Assembly (NCBI GenBank): GCA_030562195.1
Contig: JAUJPP010000005.1
Span: forward strand, 41,589,106 to 41,653,105
From: Nipponacmea schrenckii
Lineage: Eukaryota > Mollusca > Gastropoda > Lottiidae
Reading direction: 5' to 3'
DNA length: 64,000 nt
Of the stretch, positions 46,479 through 58,023 are shown piece after piece (position 1 is the stretch's first letter; every line of letters starts with the position of its first letter). Below the pieces are notes generated by a model. That model made no database searches. It saw only the letters and a list, made by a program, of their open reading frames with translations, and was not told the origin of the DNA. A program made the translations under genes and the position numbers.

Positions 46479-49400
46479 GTAGGTAAAAAACAATTGTAAT
46501 ATATCTTGACTCTAGGGCCATCACCCTACGATATCCATATAATAAACTGGGTGTGGCAACCATTAGGCTTAATGAAGACGGACAACGCCATGAGAAATCG
46601 TGCCAGGTAGCAGCATAAGCATAGTCATTTTGTGATTTCTTACTGTCGAGAGGTTTATTGACCCATTTAAACCACTAGACGCTTTTGCATATCGGTCCCA
46701 TAGACCTACATCTCTGACAGAGAAAATCGGGCTGAAACCAGAAAGTTCATCTTGACCTTTGTCGGAATTGAACCGTGGACTCTAGGTAAGCAAGCACTGC
46801 GCCTCATTGATTTTAGGAGAAACAATATTTTTAGGGTCACATGCTTTTTTGGTATATTTTACACGTCACGTGTTTTGTAGGATAAAGCTGAGAGGGCACA
46901 ATATATTCTGGGGCGGACCAAAGGTGGTGCCATGGTGGCAGAGACACATGAATGGATCACAGATCAGACCTCTTCTTCCTAAACATGTTCAAGACATGAC
47001 ATCCACTTTCAAAGGCTGGTAAGTCAAGCCTACAATTTTCTCAATCGTTATATATCTGATAATATTCAATTTGTTGTTGGCTTTGTCCTCGTAGCTAACA
47101 AATAATTAATTTGATATTATTCTGTATTTGCCAACTCGACTTTTACTTCTAGACCAACAATATAGCCAATAGTGTGTGTTTGGAATTCTCTGAGAGTCCG
47201 CATATTTTAAAGGGATAAAAGGTCTTGGAATGAACATAAAATTTGAAAAATTTAGACTTTGTCAATAAGAGCTCTATTCATCACTAAATATATCTGCTGC
47301 CATAAATAACATAAAAAAATATATTAATATCGAAAAAAGCAAGAAATATAATAAAATATGAATTTGATAATAATTGATTAGGTATTTTCCAAAAATGACT
47401 TAGGTTTGTGAGTTTTTCAGATTTTAAGGGAGTCTTTATGACACCAGGTAAGTTCACAGATAAATATATACTCATATTGACCATTCTTGAGAACTAAAAT
47501 TTAATGTTCATGCTCAGACGCAGTATCCCCTTAATAATGCTTATTTTGTAAACCAATAGAGAGATGACATTAGGGGTCAAGGCTATTTAGACATACAGCT
47601 ATTTGCACTAACGAATACGGCCAATCAGAGCCCAAGACTGTAAACAAATTGACCTGTAAACCGGAACGAAGGAGCTGGTCGTATTCTTTTTCGTGCAGTC
47701 CAAACAAATCGATGCAGCTTCGAACATCTGTGGTAAAAGAAAGATTGCTATAGTAGTCAAGGTAATGTCGCGACTTTCATGTTCCTGAAGCAACATTTGG
47801 ACATAAACACGAATAAACCGTTGTTTTCACAATCCCAGATTGTTGTCATTAATTCTAATTGGTCGAGAGTTCACTAATCTACCAATAAGATTCCTTGTAA
47901 CAAATTAAGGCGGGAAAATGTTTGATTTACCGGACGTAAAATCTTTAGTTTTCGCTCATATAGAAAACTTGTTTTGAATTAATGAAAACAATGATTCAAA
48001 AATGATTTTGAATTAGTCCAAATGTTACGAGATCACTGATTGGATACATTTAGTAGTGACGTATGGTTTGCCAAGGGAGGTTATTAGTCTCTAATGATGA
48101 GAATTTGGGATTGTGAAAGCAACGGTTGGTTCACGTATATATCCAAACGTTGCTTAAGGAACATGGACATTGTGAAGATAATCGTATATTCTTTCACCAT
48201 TTTTTTATTTAAAGTTTTCAGCATTGGGATGTGGAGAATGAAAATCTTCATCTCCATTTTTACGAGGAGAAACTACAGGACCCTGATATCACAGAATGGA
48301 TGTTTAAAGAAGTGAAGAAATTGGATTCCGTCACCAAATTGTATCTCAATGATTATGCTATCGTAGCCAACAAAATATCCACTGCAGTAAGTACGACTCT
48401 TAAGAACGTCGTCTTTACCTTGACTGCAATAGTCGACAGCAATTTGGTTGGATTGTCAGCTTGTTGGACTGTCAGCTTGTTGGACTGTCCGCTTGTTGGA
48501 TTGTCAGCTTGTTGGACTGTCAGCTTGTTGGACTGTCCGCTTGTTGGATTGTCAGCTTGTTGGATTGTCAGCTTGTAAGATTGTCCGCTTGTTGAATTGT
48601 CCGCTTGTTGCATTGTCAGCTTGTTGGACTGTCCGCTTGTTGGATTGTCAGCTTGTTAGATTGTCAGCTTGTTGGATTATCACCTCGTTGGATTGTCAGC
48701 TTGATAGATTATCTCCTCGATGGGTTGTCAGTTTGTTAGATTATCAGCTTGTTGGATTGTCAGCTTGTTGGATTATCAGCTTGTTGGATTATCACCTCGT
48801 TGGATTGTCAGCTCGTTGCATTGTTAAATTATTGGATTTTCAGCTTTTTGGGGGCTCTGATTGGCGGTATTCCCTAGCTTACAATCGAACAAATCGCTGC
48901 TTTAACAACACGGGAAAAGGTGCCTTTGCAGTCAAGTTTAAGTAGACATTGTGAAGATATGATACAAGAAGAGTGACTATTGTAGTCAAGGTATAAGATG
49001 AAGTTTGTAATAGCTTGACATTGTGAAGATGTATAAGATGAAGTTCGGAATACCTTGATATTGTAAAGATGTATAAGATGAAGTTTGTAATAACTTGACA
49101 TTGTGAAGATGTATAAGATGAAGTTTGTAATAGCTTGACATTGTGAAGATGTATAAGATGAAGTTTGTAATAACTTGACATTGTGAAGATGTATAAGATG
49201 AAGTTTGTAATAACTTGACATTGTGAAGATGTATAAGATGAAGTTTGTAATAACTTGTCATTGTGAAGATGTATAAGATGAAGTTTGTAATAACTTGACA
49301 TTTTGAAGATGTATAAGATGAAGTTTGTAATATCTTGACATTGTGAAGATGTATAAGATGAAGTTTGTAATAGCTAGACATTGACAATTTGTAGATAGAA

Positions 49401-52400
49401 TAAAGTCGACCTGACAAGATAAAAGGCTTCCTTCGAGGCGAGTCCCAGAGGTTCCTGGAAACCGACGGATTTCAGAGGGCCGGAAATGAATTGCAGGCAA
49501 TATGATGTCTTAATTTTAAACCTGAAAGAGAAGCACTTCACAATCGAAAACCCTATGACCTTGAATGCTATATTTTTACCTCCCTTGATTGATTTTCTAT
49601 AACTTAACCTTGTTGTTTTAATTGAAATCCTATGGTAGTATTTAATATTAATTAAAAATAGTATAAGAGATTGTTTCTAATAGGCATTGACAGGCGGAAT
49701 ATCTGTGTTAAAGGAGTAAGTTGAGGGAATGGGGATTACAGACATCTCATGGCACTAGATTAATTGAAATAGTATTTGCATGATAGGTTGTATGGGTTAT
49801 TTGGGCCATTTTATCGAAGATCGTCAATATGCCCCCGGGTTGGATTGTATATTTTAGTTTAATGGATGATAAGATACACCTTACCTCCCTTGAACTACAA
49901 ATCTATTTCTAAATATGACTATTTAGACATGACGTACGGGTAATTTATTGGCAATTTAGGTTATTAGGTTCTGTGAAAACGTATTTAAAAATAAAAAAAA
50001 GGATTAAAAAATATTATCTGTCGGTAAGAGATTAATTTACGTGAATATGAAACGATATCCTACTTTACTGTATCTTATTGGACTAATGAATTGAAATATG
50101 GTTTTATATCCTACTGTCTGTACTTATTGGACTAATGAAATGAGTTTTATATCTACTGTTCTTATTTATTGGACTAATGAAATGTAGGTTTTATATCCTA
50201 CTGTTCTGTATCTTATTAGACTAATGAAATGAAATGAGTTTTAATCCTACTGTACTGTATTTATTGGACTAATGAAATAGAGTTTTATATCCTACTGTCT
50301 GTACTTATTGGACTGAAATGAAATAGAGTTTTATATCTACTGTTCTGTATCTTATTGGACTAATGAAATAGAGTTTTATATCCTACTGTTCTGTACCTTA
50401 TTGAACTAATGAAATGGAGTGTCATATCCTACTGTTCTATATCTTATTGCACTAATGAAATGGAGTTTTATATCCTACTGTTCTGTATCTTATTGGACTA
50501 ATGAAATGAAATAGAGTTTTATATCCTACTGTTCTGTATCTTATTGGACTAATGAAATGAGTTTTATATCCTACTGTTCTGTATCTTATTGGACTAATGA
50601 AATGAAATAGAGTTTTATATCCTACTGTTCTGTATCTTTATTGGACTAATGAAATAGAGTTTTATATCCTACTGTTCTATACCTTATTGGACTAATGAAA
50701 TGGAGCTTTATATCCTACTGTTCTATATCTTATTGGACTAATGAAATGGAGCTTTATATCCTACTGTTCTATATCTTATTGGACTAATGAAATGGAGCTT
50801 TATATCCTACTGTTCTATACCTTATTGAGCTAATGAAATGGAGTTTTATATCCTACTGTTTTGTATGAAATTTCACAAAGATCTCTTCTTTTTGTAGAGG
50901 CCAATAATTTCAACCAAGAAACTACGTCACTGAATGTTTTTGCTTGATTCCAGGGGCGCCTGGACGAAGTTGCTAAAGCGGGGTTACCCATCTGGATCAC
51001 TGAGTTGGATATTGACGAAGCTGATGAACAGAAGAAAGCCCAAAAGTACGAGGATGTGTTGAGGCTGTATTTCAGTCACCCAGCTGTTCATGGCATTATG
51101 CTGTGGGGTTATTGGGATGGTCGTCACTGGAACCCAAGGGCTGCGATCTGTAACGGCGATAATGTAACGGTAAGATGAATTGTACCACAAATAACAAAAA
51201 TTCTGAGTTCTGATTGGTCCAATACATGGGGTTTAATAGCAATTTGACATCATGTCTTTGCAATTTGGCGTATTAATTTCAGCGAACTAGTTACAAATCT
51301 TGTTAATGTTAATGATAAAAAGGATGTCTTCTTTTTCATTCCATAGCGCACGTGCAGTTTGTTGTTATGTGCGTCATACTGCACCTGACGTCATAAAAAC
51401 CGAATAACCCATGTCTAAATTATCCATAAAAAAGAGTCCGGGAACAAAATAATCACAATTTGTGGTACAATTCCGATAAACGACTTTCTGTTTTAGATTT
51501 AGAGGGGGTTTATTCGATATTTAACCATGCTTGAATATACCATTAGAGACCCTCGACCGCAAGCGGTCTCGGGATCTAATGATTCAAGCATGGTTAAATA
51601 TCGAATAAATCCCCTTTAAATCTAAAACAGAAAGTGTTTATCTTCTAATTAAAACATCATAGACAGATTCTTCTAGCTAGAATATTTATTGCTTTCAATG
51701 TTTCAATGTGGTTCTCACACTGTCATCAGGAATATAATGATACTTCTAGAATATTTATTATTTTCAACGTTTCAATGTGGTTCTCACACTGTCATCAGGA
51801 ATATAATGATACTTCTATAATATTTATTATTTTCAATGTTTCAATGGGGTTTCCCTTACACTGTCATCGGGAATATAATGATACTTCTATAATATTTATT
51901 ATTTTAAACTGTTTCAATGTGGTTCCCACACTGTCATAATATAATGATACTTCTATAATATTTATTATTTTCAACGTTTCAATGGGGTTTCCCTCACACT
52001 GTCATCGGGAATATAATGATACTTCTATAATATTTATTATTTTAAACGTTTCAATGGGGTTTCCCTCACACTGTCATCGGGTATATAATGATACTTCTAG
52101 AATATTTATTACTTTCAATGTTTCAATGGGGTTTTCCTCACACTGTCATCGGGTATATAATGATACTTCTATAATATTTATTACTTTCAACGTTTCAATG
52201 GGGTTTCCCTCACACTGTCATCGGGAATATAATGATACTTCTATAATATTTATTACTTTCAACGTTTCAATGTGGTTCCCACACTGTCATCGGGAATATA
52301 ATGATACTTCTATAATATTTATTATTTTCAACGTTTCAATGTGGTTCTCACACTGTCATCGGGAATATAATGATACTTCTATAATATTTATTATTTTCAA

Positions 52401-53957
52401 TGTTTCAATGGGGTTTCCCTTACACTGTCATCGGGAATATAATGATACTTCTAGAATATTTATTACTTTCAATGTTTCAATGGGGTTTCCCTCACACTGT
52501 CATCGGGGAATATAATGATACTTCTATAATATTTATTACTTTCAACGTTTCAATGGGGTTTCCCTCACACTGTCATCGGGAATATAATGATACTTCTAGA
52601 ATATTTATTACTTTCAACGTTTCAATGGGGTTTCCCGCACACTGTCATCGGGAATATAATGATACTTCTATAATATTTATTACTTTCAATGTTTCAATGT
52701 GGTTCTCACACTGTCATCGGGAATATAATGATACTTCTATAATATTTATTACTTTCAATGTTTCAATGTGGTTCTCACACTGTCATCAGGAATATAATGA
52801 TACTTCTAGAATATTTATTATTTTCAACGTTTCAATGTGGTTCTCACACTGTCATCAGGAATATAATGATACTTCTAGAATATTTATTACTTTCAATGTT
52901 TCAATGTGGTTCTCACACTGTCATCGGGAATATAATGATACTTCTAGAATATTTATTACTTTCAATGTTTCAATGTGGTTCTCACACTGTCATCGGGAAT
53001 ATAATGATACTTCTATAATATTTATTACTTTCAACGTTTCAATGTGGTTCCCACACTGTCATAATATAATGATACTAGTTACCAATAGCAACTGGTTTCT
53101 TTAAGCCACTCTAATCACTAGTAATATTAGGAATATGTATATGAAGAGGATTTTAAATCGCCAACTGATTCACTATTTTATGTTTCCAGCCCAACGCAGC
53201 AGGGAGAAAAGTTGTAGAACTTTTGAAGAAAACCTGGAGAACAAACATGTCACATGACATCAAACATGGTGGAGTTGTTAACATCCGGGCATTTAAAGGA
53301 TCTTACAAGCTATTGGTCCATCACAATAACCATGTGATACATACAGAAAATTTTAAAGTTGGTGCTCATGGTAACAATCTAAAAATAAACTTGTCTGGAT
53401 CGGGTAAGTGGAGATAACTCTAAAACAACAGTTTGGGCAGATTTGGTAAAACGAGTTATACTAAACCATTCCAGTGATCACATAATAGACTGACCCCCAC
53501 CCCTTCCGATTACCTTAGGTGATATACGATAAACACGCTTTCCAAATATGTTCTTCGAAATACCATACCGCGTATTTAATATAGAAGATCTTTGAACAGA
53601 ACAATGTGACTCATGAGAACCATAAAGTAAAAAAAAGTCTGATTGAGCGTGATATTATACGACCGATATTTTTCAGTATAAATATGGCACGGTCAAGTCA
53701 TATATGATATTCAATTTTCATAATCCATAATTCCGCTTGATATACCGCATTATTCACAATATCTCCTTTATTCCCTCCCTTTTTTTCTCTTCTTCAGTTT
53801 CTCTGAAAAGATTTTTTACTTTTAATTTTTCTTTTACAATACTTCAAGGAATTTTGCTGTCAGATATGGCGATGTAGTTTATTTTGACTAATCTCTAATT
53901 ATTGTGATATGTATTTTAGGATCGGAACCGAAAGTAGACCATGTAATAATAGGGTAA
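46423..53957 (+). CDS. GH10 endo-1,4-beta-xylanase-type glycosidase, 3' part
   Basis: Glycoside hydrolase family 10, retaining enzymes that cut beta-1,4-xylan or related glycans; animal forms are usually secreted. Six exons: 46423-46478, 46881-47018, 48215-48386, 50954-51169, 53190-53403 and 53920-53957, all with GT-AG borders and matching phases except the 48386/50954 step. Key blocks: KGIKLRGHNIFWGG, HWDVENENLH (acid/base Glu), LYLNDYAI, GLPIWITELDIDEAD (nucleophile Glu in TELD), HPAVHGIMLWGYWDGRHW, PNAAGRKVVELLKKTW. After the barrel follows a short beta-rich tail with RAFKGSYKLLVHH, ending HVIIG and a TAA at 53955. The piece between NDYAIVANKISTA and GRLDEVAK (normally 35-45 residues with an IGxQxH block) was not found. 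N-terminal exons (signal peptide, any CBM) also are not in the window. Confidence 0.87.
46881..47018 (+). CDS. GH10 exon b2
   Basis: Acceptor TTTTGTAG, donor GTAAGT. Encodes IKLRGHNIFWGGPKVVPWW, then LLPKHVQDMTSTFKG. RGHNIFW is the GH10 substrate-binding strand. Confidence 0.9.
48215..48386 (+). CDS. GH10 exon b3 (acid/base Glu)
   Basis: The acceptor chosen is AAAG at 48211-48214, because only this keeps phase 2 and gives FKG-CFQ-HWDVENE with family-like spacing; the nearby TTTTCAG would break the frame. Encodes HWDVENENLHLHFYEEKL, ITEWMFKEVKKLDS and LYLNDYAIVANKISTA. Donor GTAAGT. Confidence 0.85.
48440..48840. repeat. 16-bp minisatellite, copy B
   Basis: About 25 units of TTGTCAGCTTGTTGGA with CTGTCCGC variants, in the GH10 intron just after exon b3. 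Open frames with 16-residue periods are artefacts. Confidence 0.94.
48985..49385. repeat. 40-bp minisatellite, copy B
   Basis: Ten regular 40-bp units containing GATGTATAAGATGAAGTTTG then TAATAACTTGACATTGTGAA. They lie in the same intron. Confidence 0.95.
50040..50870. repeat. 46-bp minisatellite
   Basis: About 18 units containing TTGGACTAATGAAATAGAGT then TTTATATCCTACTGTTCTGT, with a GAAATGAAATAGAG variant. It lies directly before the exon at 50954. The first third is indel-rich. Confidence 0.93.
50954..51169 (+). CDS. GH10 exon c1 (nucleophile Glu)
   Basis: Acceptor TTCCAG, donor GTAAGA. 72 codons in phase 0: GRLDEVAKAGLPIWITELDI, RLYFSHPAVHGIMLWGYWDG and RHWNPRAAICNGDNVT. ITELD holds the GH10 nucleophile, and GIMLWGxWDGxHW is the conserved C-terminal strand. 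Confidence 0.93.
51482..51638. repeat. Long inverted repeat (foldback element)
   Basis: Arms of about 68 bp (51490-51552 and 51570-51638) are near-perfect reverse complements, beginning ACTTTCTGTTTTAGATTTA, with a short loop containing GACCGCAAGCGGTC, itself a palindrome. A MITE-like foldback in a GH10 intron. Confidence 0.87.
51690..53075. repeat. 69/72-bp minisatellite in GH10 intron
   Basis: About 20 units containing CACTGTCATCGGGAATATAA, TGATACTTCTATAATATTTA and TTTCAATGTGG. Two length classes (69 and 72 bp) differ by three bases, keeping an open frame with 23/24-residue periods. It lies wholly between exons 51169 and 53190. Confidence 0.95.
53190..53403 (+). CDS. GH10 exon c2
   Basis: Acceptor TTTCCAG, donor GTAAGT. 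Reads PNAAGRKVVELLKKTWRTN, then VVNIRAFKGSYKLLVHHNNH and KVGAHGNNLKINLSGS. The first part closes the barrel; the rest is a beta-rich tail seen in animal GH10 proteins. If the donor is not used, a stop follows after GKWR. Confidence 0.88.
53920..53957 (+). CDS. GH10 last exon
   Basis: Acceptor TATTTTAG. Joins in phase 1 to give GSEPKVDHVIIG and a TAA stop. Short, but the phase match and splice signals support it. Confidence 0.7.
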
Positions 53958-54189
53958 TAAATCCATTTTTAAAATTCCTTTCGAGTTTGTTTTTCACGAA
54001 TTCCATATTCTAGACTTAGGTCCGCTCAAACGACATTGTGTATAGTTCTTTAGTTGAAATATCATTTTCATGTAAGAACCATACGTTGTTCCGTATGCGA
54101 CTCCACTCATTCGCTTATTGCTAATTCAATTGCGGGCTGTTTCCATGTTATATCTCGAAATTTCGATCGTATTTAGAATTCGATGTTAT

Positions 54190-54950
54190 GTTCTTATGTC
54201 TAATACTGCTTTCGCTGAAAACGGAATACCTCCTTTTACAAATGATTTTAAAATACAAAATATTAAATTATCTTGGAAAAATTCGTAAATTGTCCTTTTG
54301 GATCAAAACTACAGACCTTCCTCTAGATTAATATCAATATATCACAAAAAATTCCATTTGTAACAAATAAATGTCTCATTGTCCTTAACCTTCGAGTGGT
54401 AAATTATAATTCCATCAAATAAATTCTAATAAATAATAATTTTAATTCTTTTGAGTTATCTCCCGTAATTCGATTAATTTTGAAAAAAAGGTATATGAAT
54501 GATAACAGTTTTTTGACTTTGAAAAAGTTTGCCCCCCCAACCTGAAATTTGTTCCCGCGCCCCTGAATACCTCCTTTTACAAATGATTTTAAAATACAAA
54601 ATACCTTAATTACTTATCTTGGAAGAAATAATCGACCCTAAATCGTCAAGATCGTTTTGGATCAACCAACTACAGACCGTTCCTCTATCTGGATTACATA
54701 TCCAATATGATTCACAAATAATTCCATTTGAAACACAAGGTAAATAGTACTGCATGCCAACCTTCTCGAGTTGTTAAACGTTATAATTCCGAGTTGCCAA
54801 ATACATTCCTAATTATATTTTATAAAAAACTGGATGTAGGAATTTTCCCCCAAATTATAGGTTTATTTTTAAATTTGCCCCTTTTTTTCCCAAAAGGAAA
54901 AGCCTTGGCTAGAATTTTGCTTTACTTTTTTTTTTTTTTTGAATAGTAAA
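54190..54950. repeat. Degenerate ~360-bp tandem duplication
   Basis: About 54225-54420 and 54565-54800 share AATACCTCCTTTTACAAATG and further blocks (ACTACAGACC, AATTCCATTTG, AACCTTC). They differ by many short deletions in the first copy. No coding content. Confidence 0.75.
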
Positions 54951-57690
54951 TTATTACCTTACAACCACCCTAATCTCTTTTACTTATGCCATAATACAGC
55001 AAAAACCATCGACATTGAATGAAGGCATAATTGTCTGTTCATGGGCATGCAAAAATTCCAAAATAAGGGGGAGGGGTTTATTAAAATAGCACAGATTTTC
55101 CTATTAATCCTGTCTAAAAATAACTAGGGAATTTCCATGTGTATGAGTATAAAATCTAAAATCTTCTCTTGTTCGTTTTCACAAGGATACATACAGAACG
55201 TCAGGTAAGAAATTTTCTGGAAATTCCCAAAGAATTATCTGTAATTTCATGTTTAACATTTTAAAATCTTTATCGTGAAAAACAAAGTGAAGTCATCGCC
55301 ATATTTATAGACATGGCTATAGTTAGTAATATGGTGGATACTGTAGTACATAGAGAGAAAGTAGAACAGTGTATGACATATTTAACACTATGTTATATAG
55401 AGAGTGTAGAATATAACTGTAGAACATACAACGTATTTTAGTTAAAGTAGGGCGAAACAATTTGGTTTAGACATTTTAGTAGGGTTGATCAGCAGTCTTT
55501 GAAGTTGAAATATTTCACGCTGCAATGATTTGTTTTATAACGATGCCTATTGTTTATTATAGAAATGTTTTATTTTGTGTTACATTAACATATTTAAATT
55601 TAAATGGCTGTTTCACGTAAGGATATATACATGGATTTTTTTTTATCAGGGGCACATCTAATTGTCTGAGGCATGTGAGGAGGGCGTCTTTCAAAATCGA
55701 TGCCAATAATGTCATATGATCGATCAATTACGTGCCACGTCATGATTTCAACATAATGTTTATTAGTCAGGTGGCTATAATATATATAATATTAGTAATA
55801 CAATATTAATAATACAATACCATATTAATACCGTAATATATAATGTAAGACAGAATTTGTAATACAAAATTATACAATATGTAAACTTAATATCCCTTGT
55901 TTAATTACCTATTAGGTATTTAACATTAGATATCGCGTGTATTATAAAAAAAAACGTTGTTTCCTGCACTGTATCTCCTAGGGATAAGGCTTCAAAGTTT
56001 TTTGATAGGTTAACAAACAATGATATTGGGTGATAAATAAAGCAATAATGACTCATCGATTAAATTGGATAAAAAACCTTGGTAGAGCCACTTTTATCGA
56101 CTTGTGATAATTTTTTTATATATAGAAAGAGTCGTACGATATTCTGTATATATATATAGCTGATATACGCAAAGACATATTGTGTATACTTCACTCAAAC
56201 TATGATAGATGATAACACCGTATGTAATATATAAATTCATTTCACTTTTTTAATGTAGATAAAACATTAGGAGTTAACATAGGCTGTAGGTAATGAACCC
56301 TTCAACGAGAAATTATATCAAGTATTCAATAATAAACAGTGATATCAGGTGCACGCACAATATTCCGTGTATTTCCAAATAAGGAGGAATTCTTGACAAA
56401 TTTAAACTTATGGGCTCTTTGATCCTTCTTGTTTGAACTTTTGCTTGATATCATAAATAAAAGTACAAACAACATAAATAATGTTAAAGGTACAGAACTT
56501 GATTTGATTTATACTGGCAGATTTTTCAATTCACGAGGGGAAGTGAAGCTGAAATCTCTTTCCCCCAGCATTGGTTTTCTTGGGTATGAGTTGTAGGTTT
56601 GGTGATGTGGGAGAGCGTTTTGTTTATAGGAATCAAGGTAAGGTTTGCAAGGGTTGGTGAAACTGATATAATTAACAATTAGTAGTTCCAATTTAATTAT
56701 CAATTAACTCTTTTAAAACAAATTCAGTTTGATCAAGAAGATGATGTTTTGCATTGAATAATGAAAATTTTAAAATAGAAAATTCTTCTTAAAACCCCAA
56801 ATGAAAGGTGTGACACAAGAAAAATATAGTAGGCCTAAAAGATAGTTATCTAGGGGGTCAAATGTTATAAAGCAAATGGGGCGAACCCATTTTGTCGGCC
56901 TACATAATATATTTATTTTAAAAAATGCTATTGTTTACTTTTTAAACACGTTTTTTTTTTTTTTGCATACTTCCATAATCCTTAATCAGTAACTCATTAC
57001 AATATAAAAGAAGTGCTTTAATGGGTATGAATATTTTGATACGCAATAAGTAGTGGGAAATAAGTTAAGTCGCATTTACACCTCACACATAGGCTACTAC
57101 TACTTCGTGAGCACGTAGTTCATCGACGTCTGTAAGTTTTGTAAATACTGTCAATACTGGTCATCCGGTCACCTCTGTTCAGCGTGACCCTGCTCAATTT
57201 TAAACAGGTCAATGACAAATATTTTACATTAAAATCTTGATAAACGAGTTTATATAAGATGTCGTTTTTTAAGCTTCAGATTTCCATCGAAACGTTCAAA
57301 TCGAAATAGGTATATGCCAATACTTTAGCAAAAATTCCATTGTAGCACATCTTGAGGAGTAGTCTGTTTTCTTCGATAAAAGTAGCCCGTAAAGCTCTAT
57401 TCATAGTTCATGATAAATGGAATAATCAAACTGCGATAAACTGCAGGTTACCATCACTATCTTAAAATAAGTACTATAAACAAAATTTTCTTACTAAAGA
57501 TTTATATTTATAAATGATCATATAAGCATTACATACTTAAATTTTTTTCTTTTTTCTACTCCGCTGGCATATATAGTGTCGTCTAACTGTTTAACTAAAG
57601 GTAGGCTGTTGGATTATCTCTCCTCTCAAAGGTAATTTATATCCATATTCCTGGTTGCCATAGAATAAGTAATGTAGGCACGGTGGATAT
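54951..57690. other. Non-coding AT-rich region
   Basis: No gene, RNA or structured repeat recognised. A minus open stretch at 56509-56703 has no recognisable motif. Confidence 0.45.
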
Positions 57691-58023
57691 AATAACCGCG
57701 TTTCCATTTAGAATTGTGAAGTAAAGCTAGCTTTAAAGCCAGCTTAATTTCCGAGTTTATCTGGTTCTCGATCAAAAAGTCGCACATTATAACTGACATC
57801 TCGCGATGTACAAGTTGCACGTGCAACCAAAGATTAGTACTCTCTTATTGCCGAACCAGAAAAAGCCGGATTTATGCGTTTCAACTGTCTTTAAAAAGCC
57901 GACTTTAAAGCTAGCTTTTCTTTGGGCCCCGATAATTTGCCACACGAACCATAACGGTTCGAGGTTTTAACTAGTGGAAACACACAAAACCTGCTTTTTG
58001 TCCCAAGTGGAAACGCAGTTATT
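57691..58023. mobile_element. MITE with CGTTTCCA terminal repeats
   Basis: Ends read AATAACCGCGTTTCCATTT and, on minus, AATAACTGCGTTTCCACTT. Inner inverted segments with AAAGCTAGCTTTAAAGCC and AAAGCTAGCTTTAAAGTCGG follow. 333 bp, no transposase. The target duplication is unclear, so the superfamily is not assigned. Confidence 0.75.

Larger units (their letters stand above)
46058..49685 (+). repeat. Tandem duplication of GH10 middle segment, copy B
   Basis: Cleaner copy, with intact exons, a consensus splice donor and regular minisatellites. It is followed directly by the C-terminal exons at 50.9-54.0 kb, so it belongs to the complete 3' gene. Confidence 0.9.

Noticed and set aside
48353..49500. 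Frames of 80-165 residues with 16- or 40-residue periods
   Set aside because: Translation of the 16-bp and 40-bp intronic minisatellites; the copy A versions are frameshifted throughout.
50984..51190. Minus-strand 68-residue frame
   Set aside because: Shadow of the GH10 exon c1 on plus, which has conserved catalytic motifs.
51706..53104. Possible repetitive protein with HCHREYNDTS units
   Set aside because: Lies wholly in the GH10 intron between two well-supported exons and has no start context or recognisable domain; reported only as an observation on unit length.
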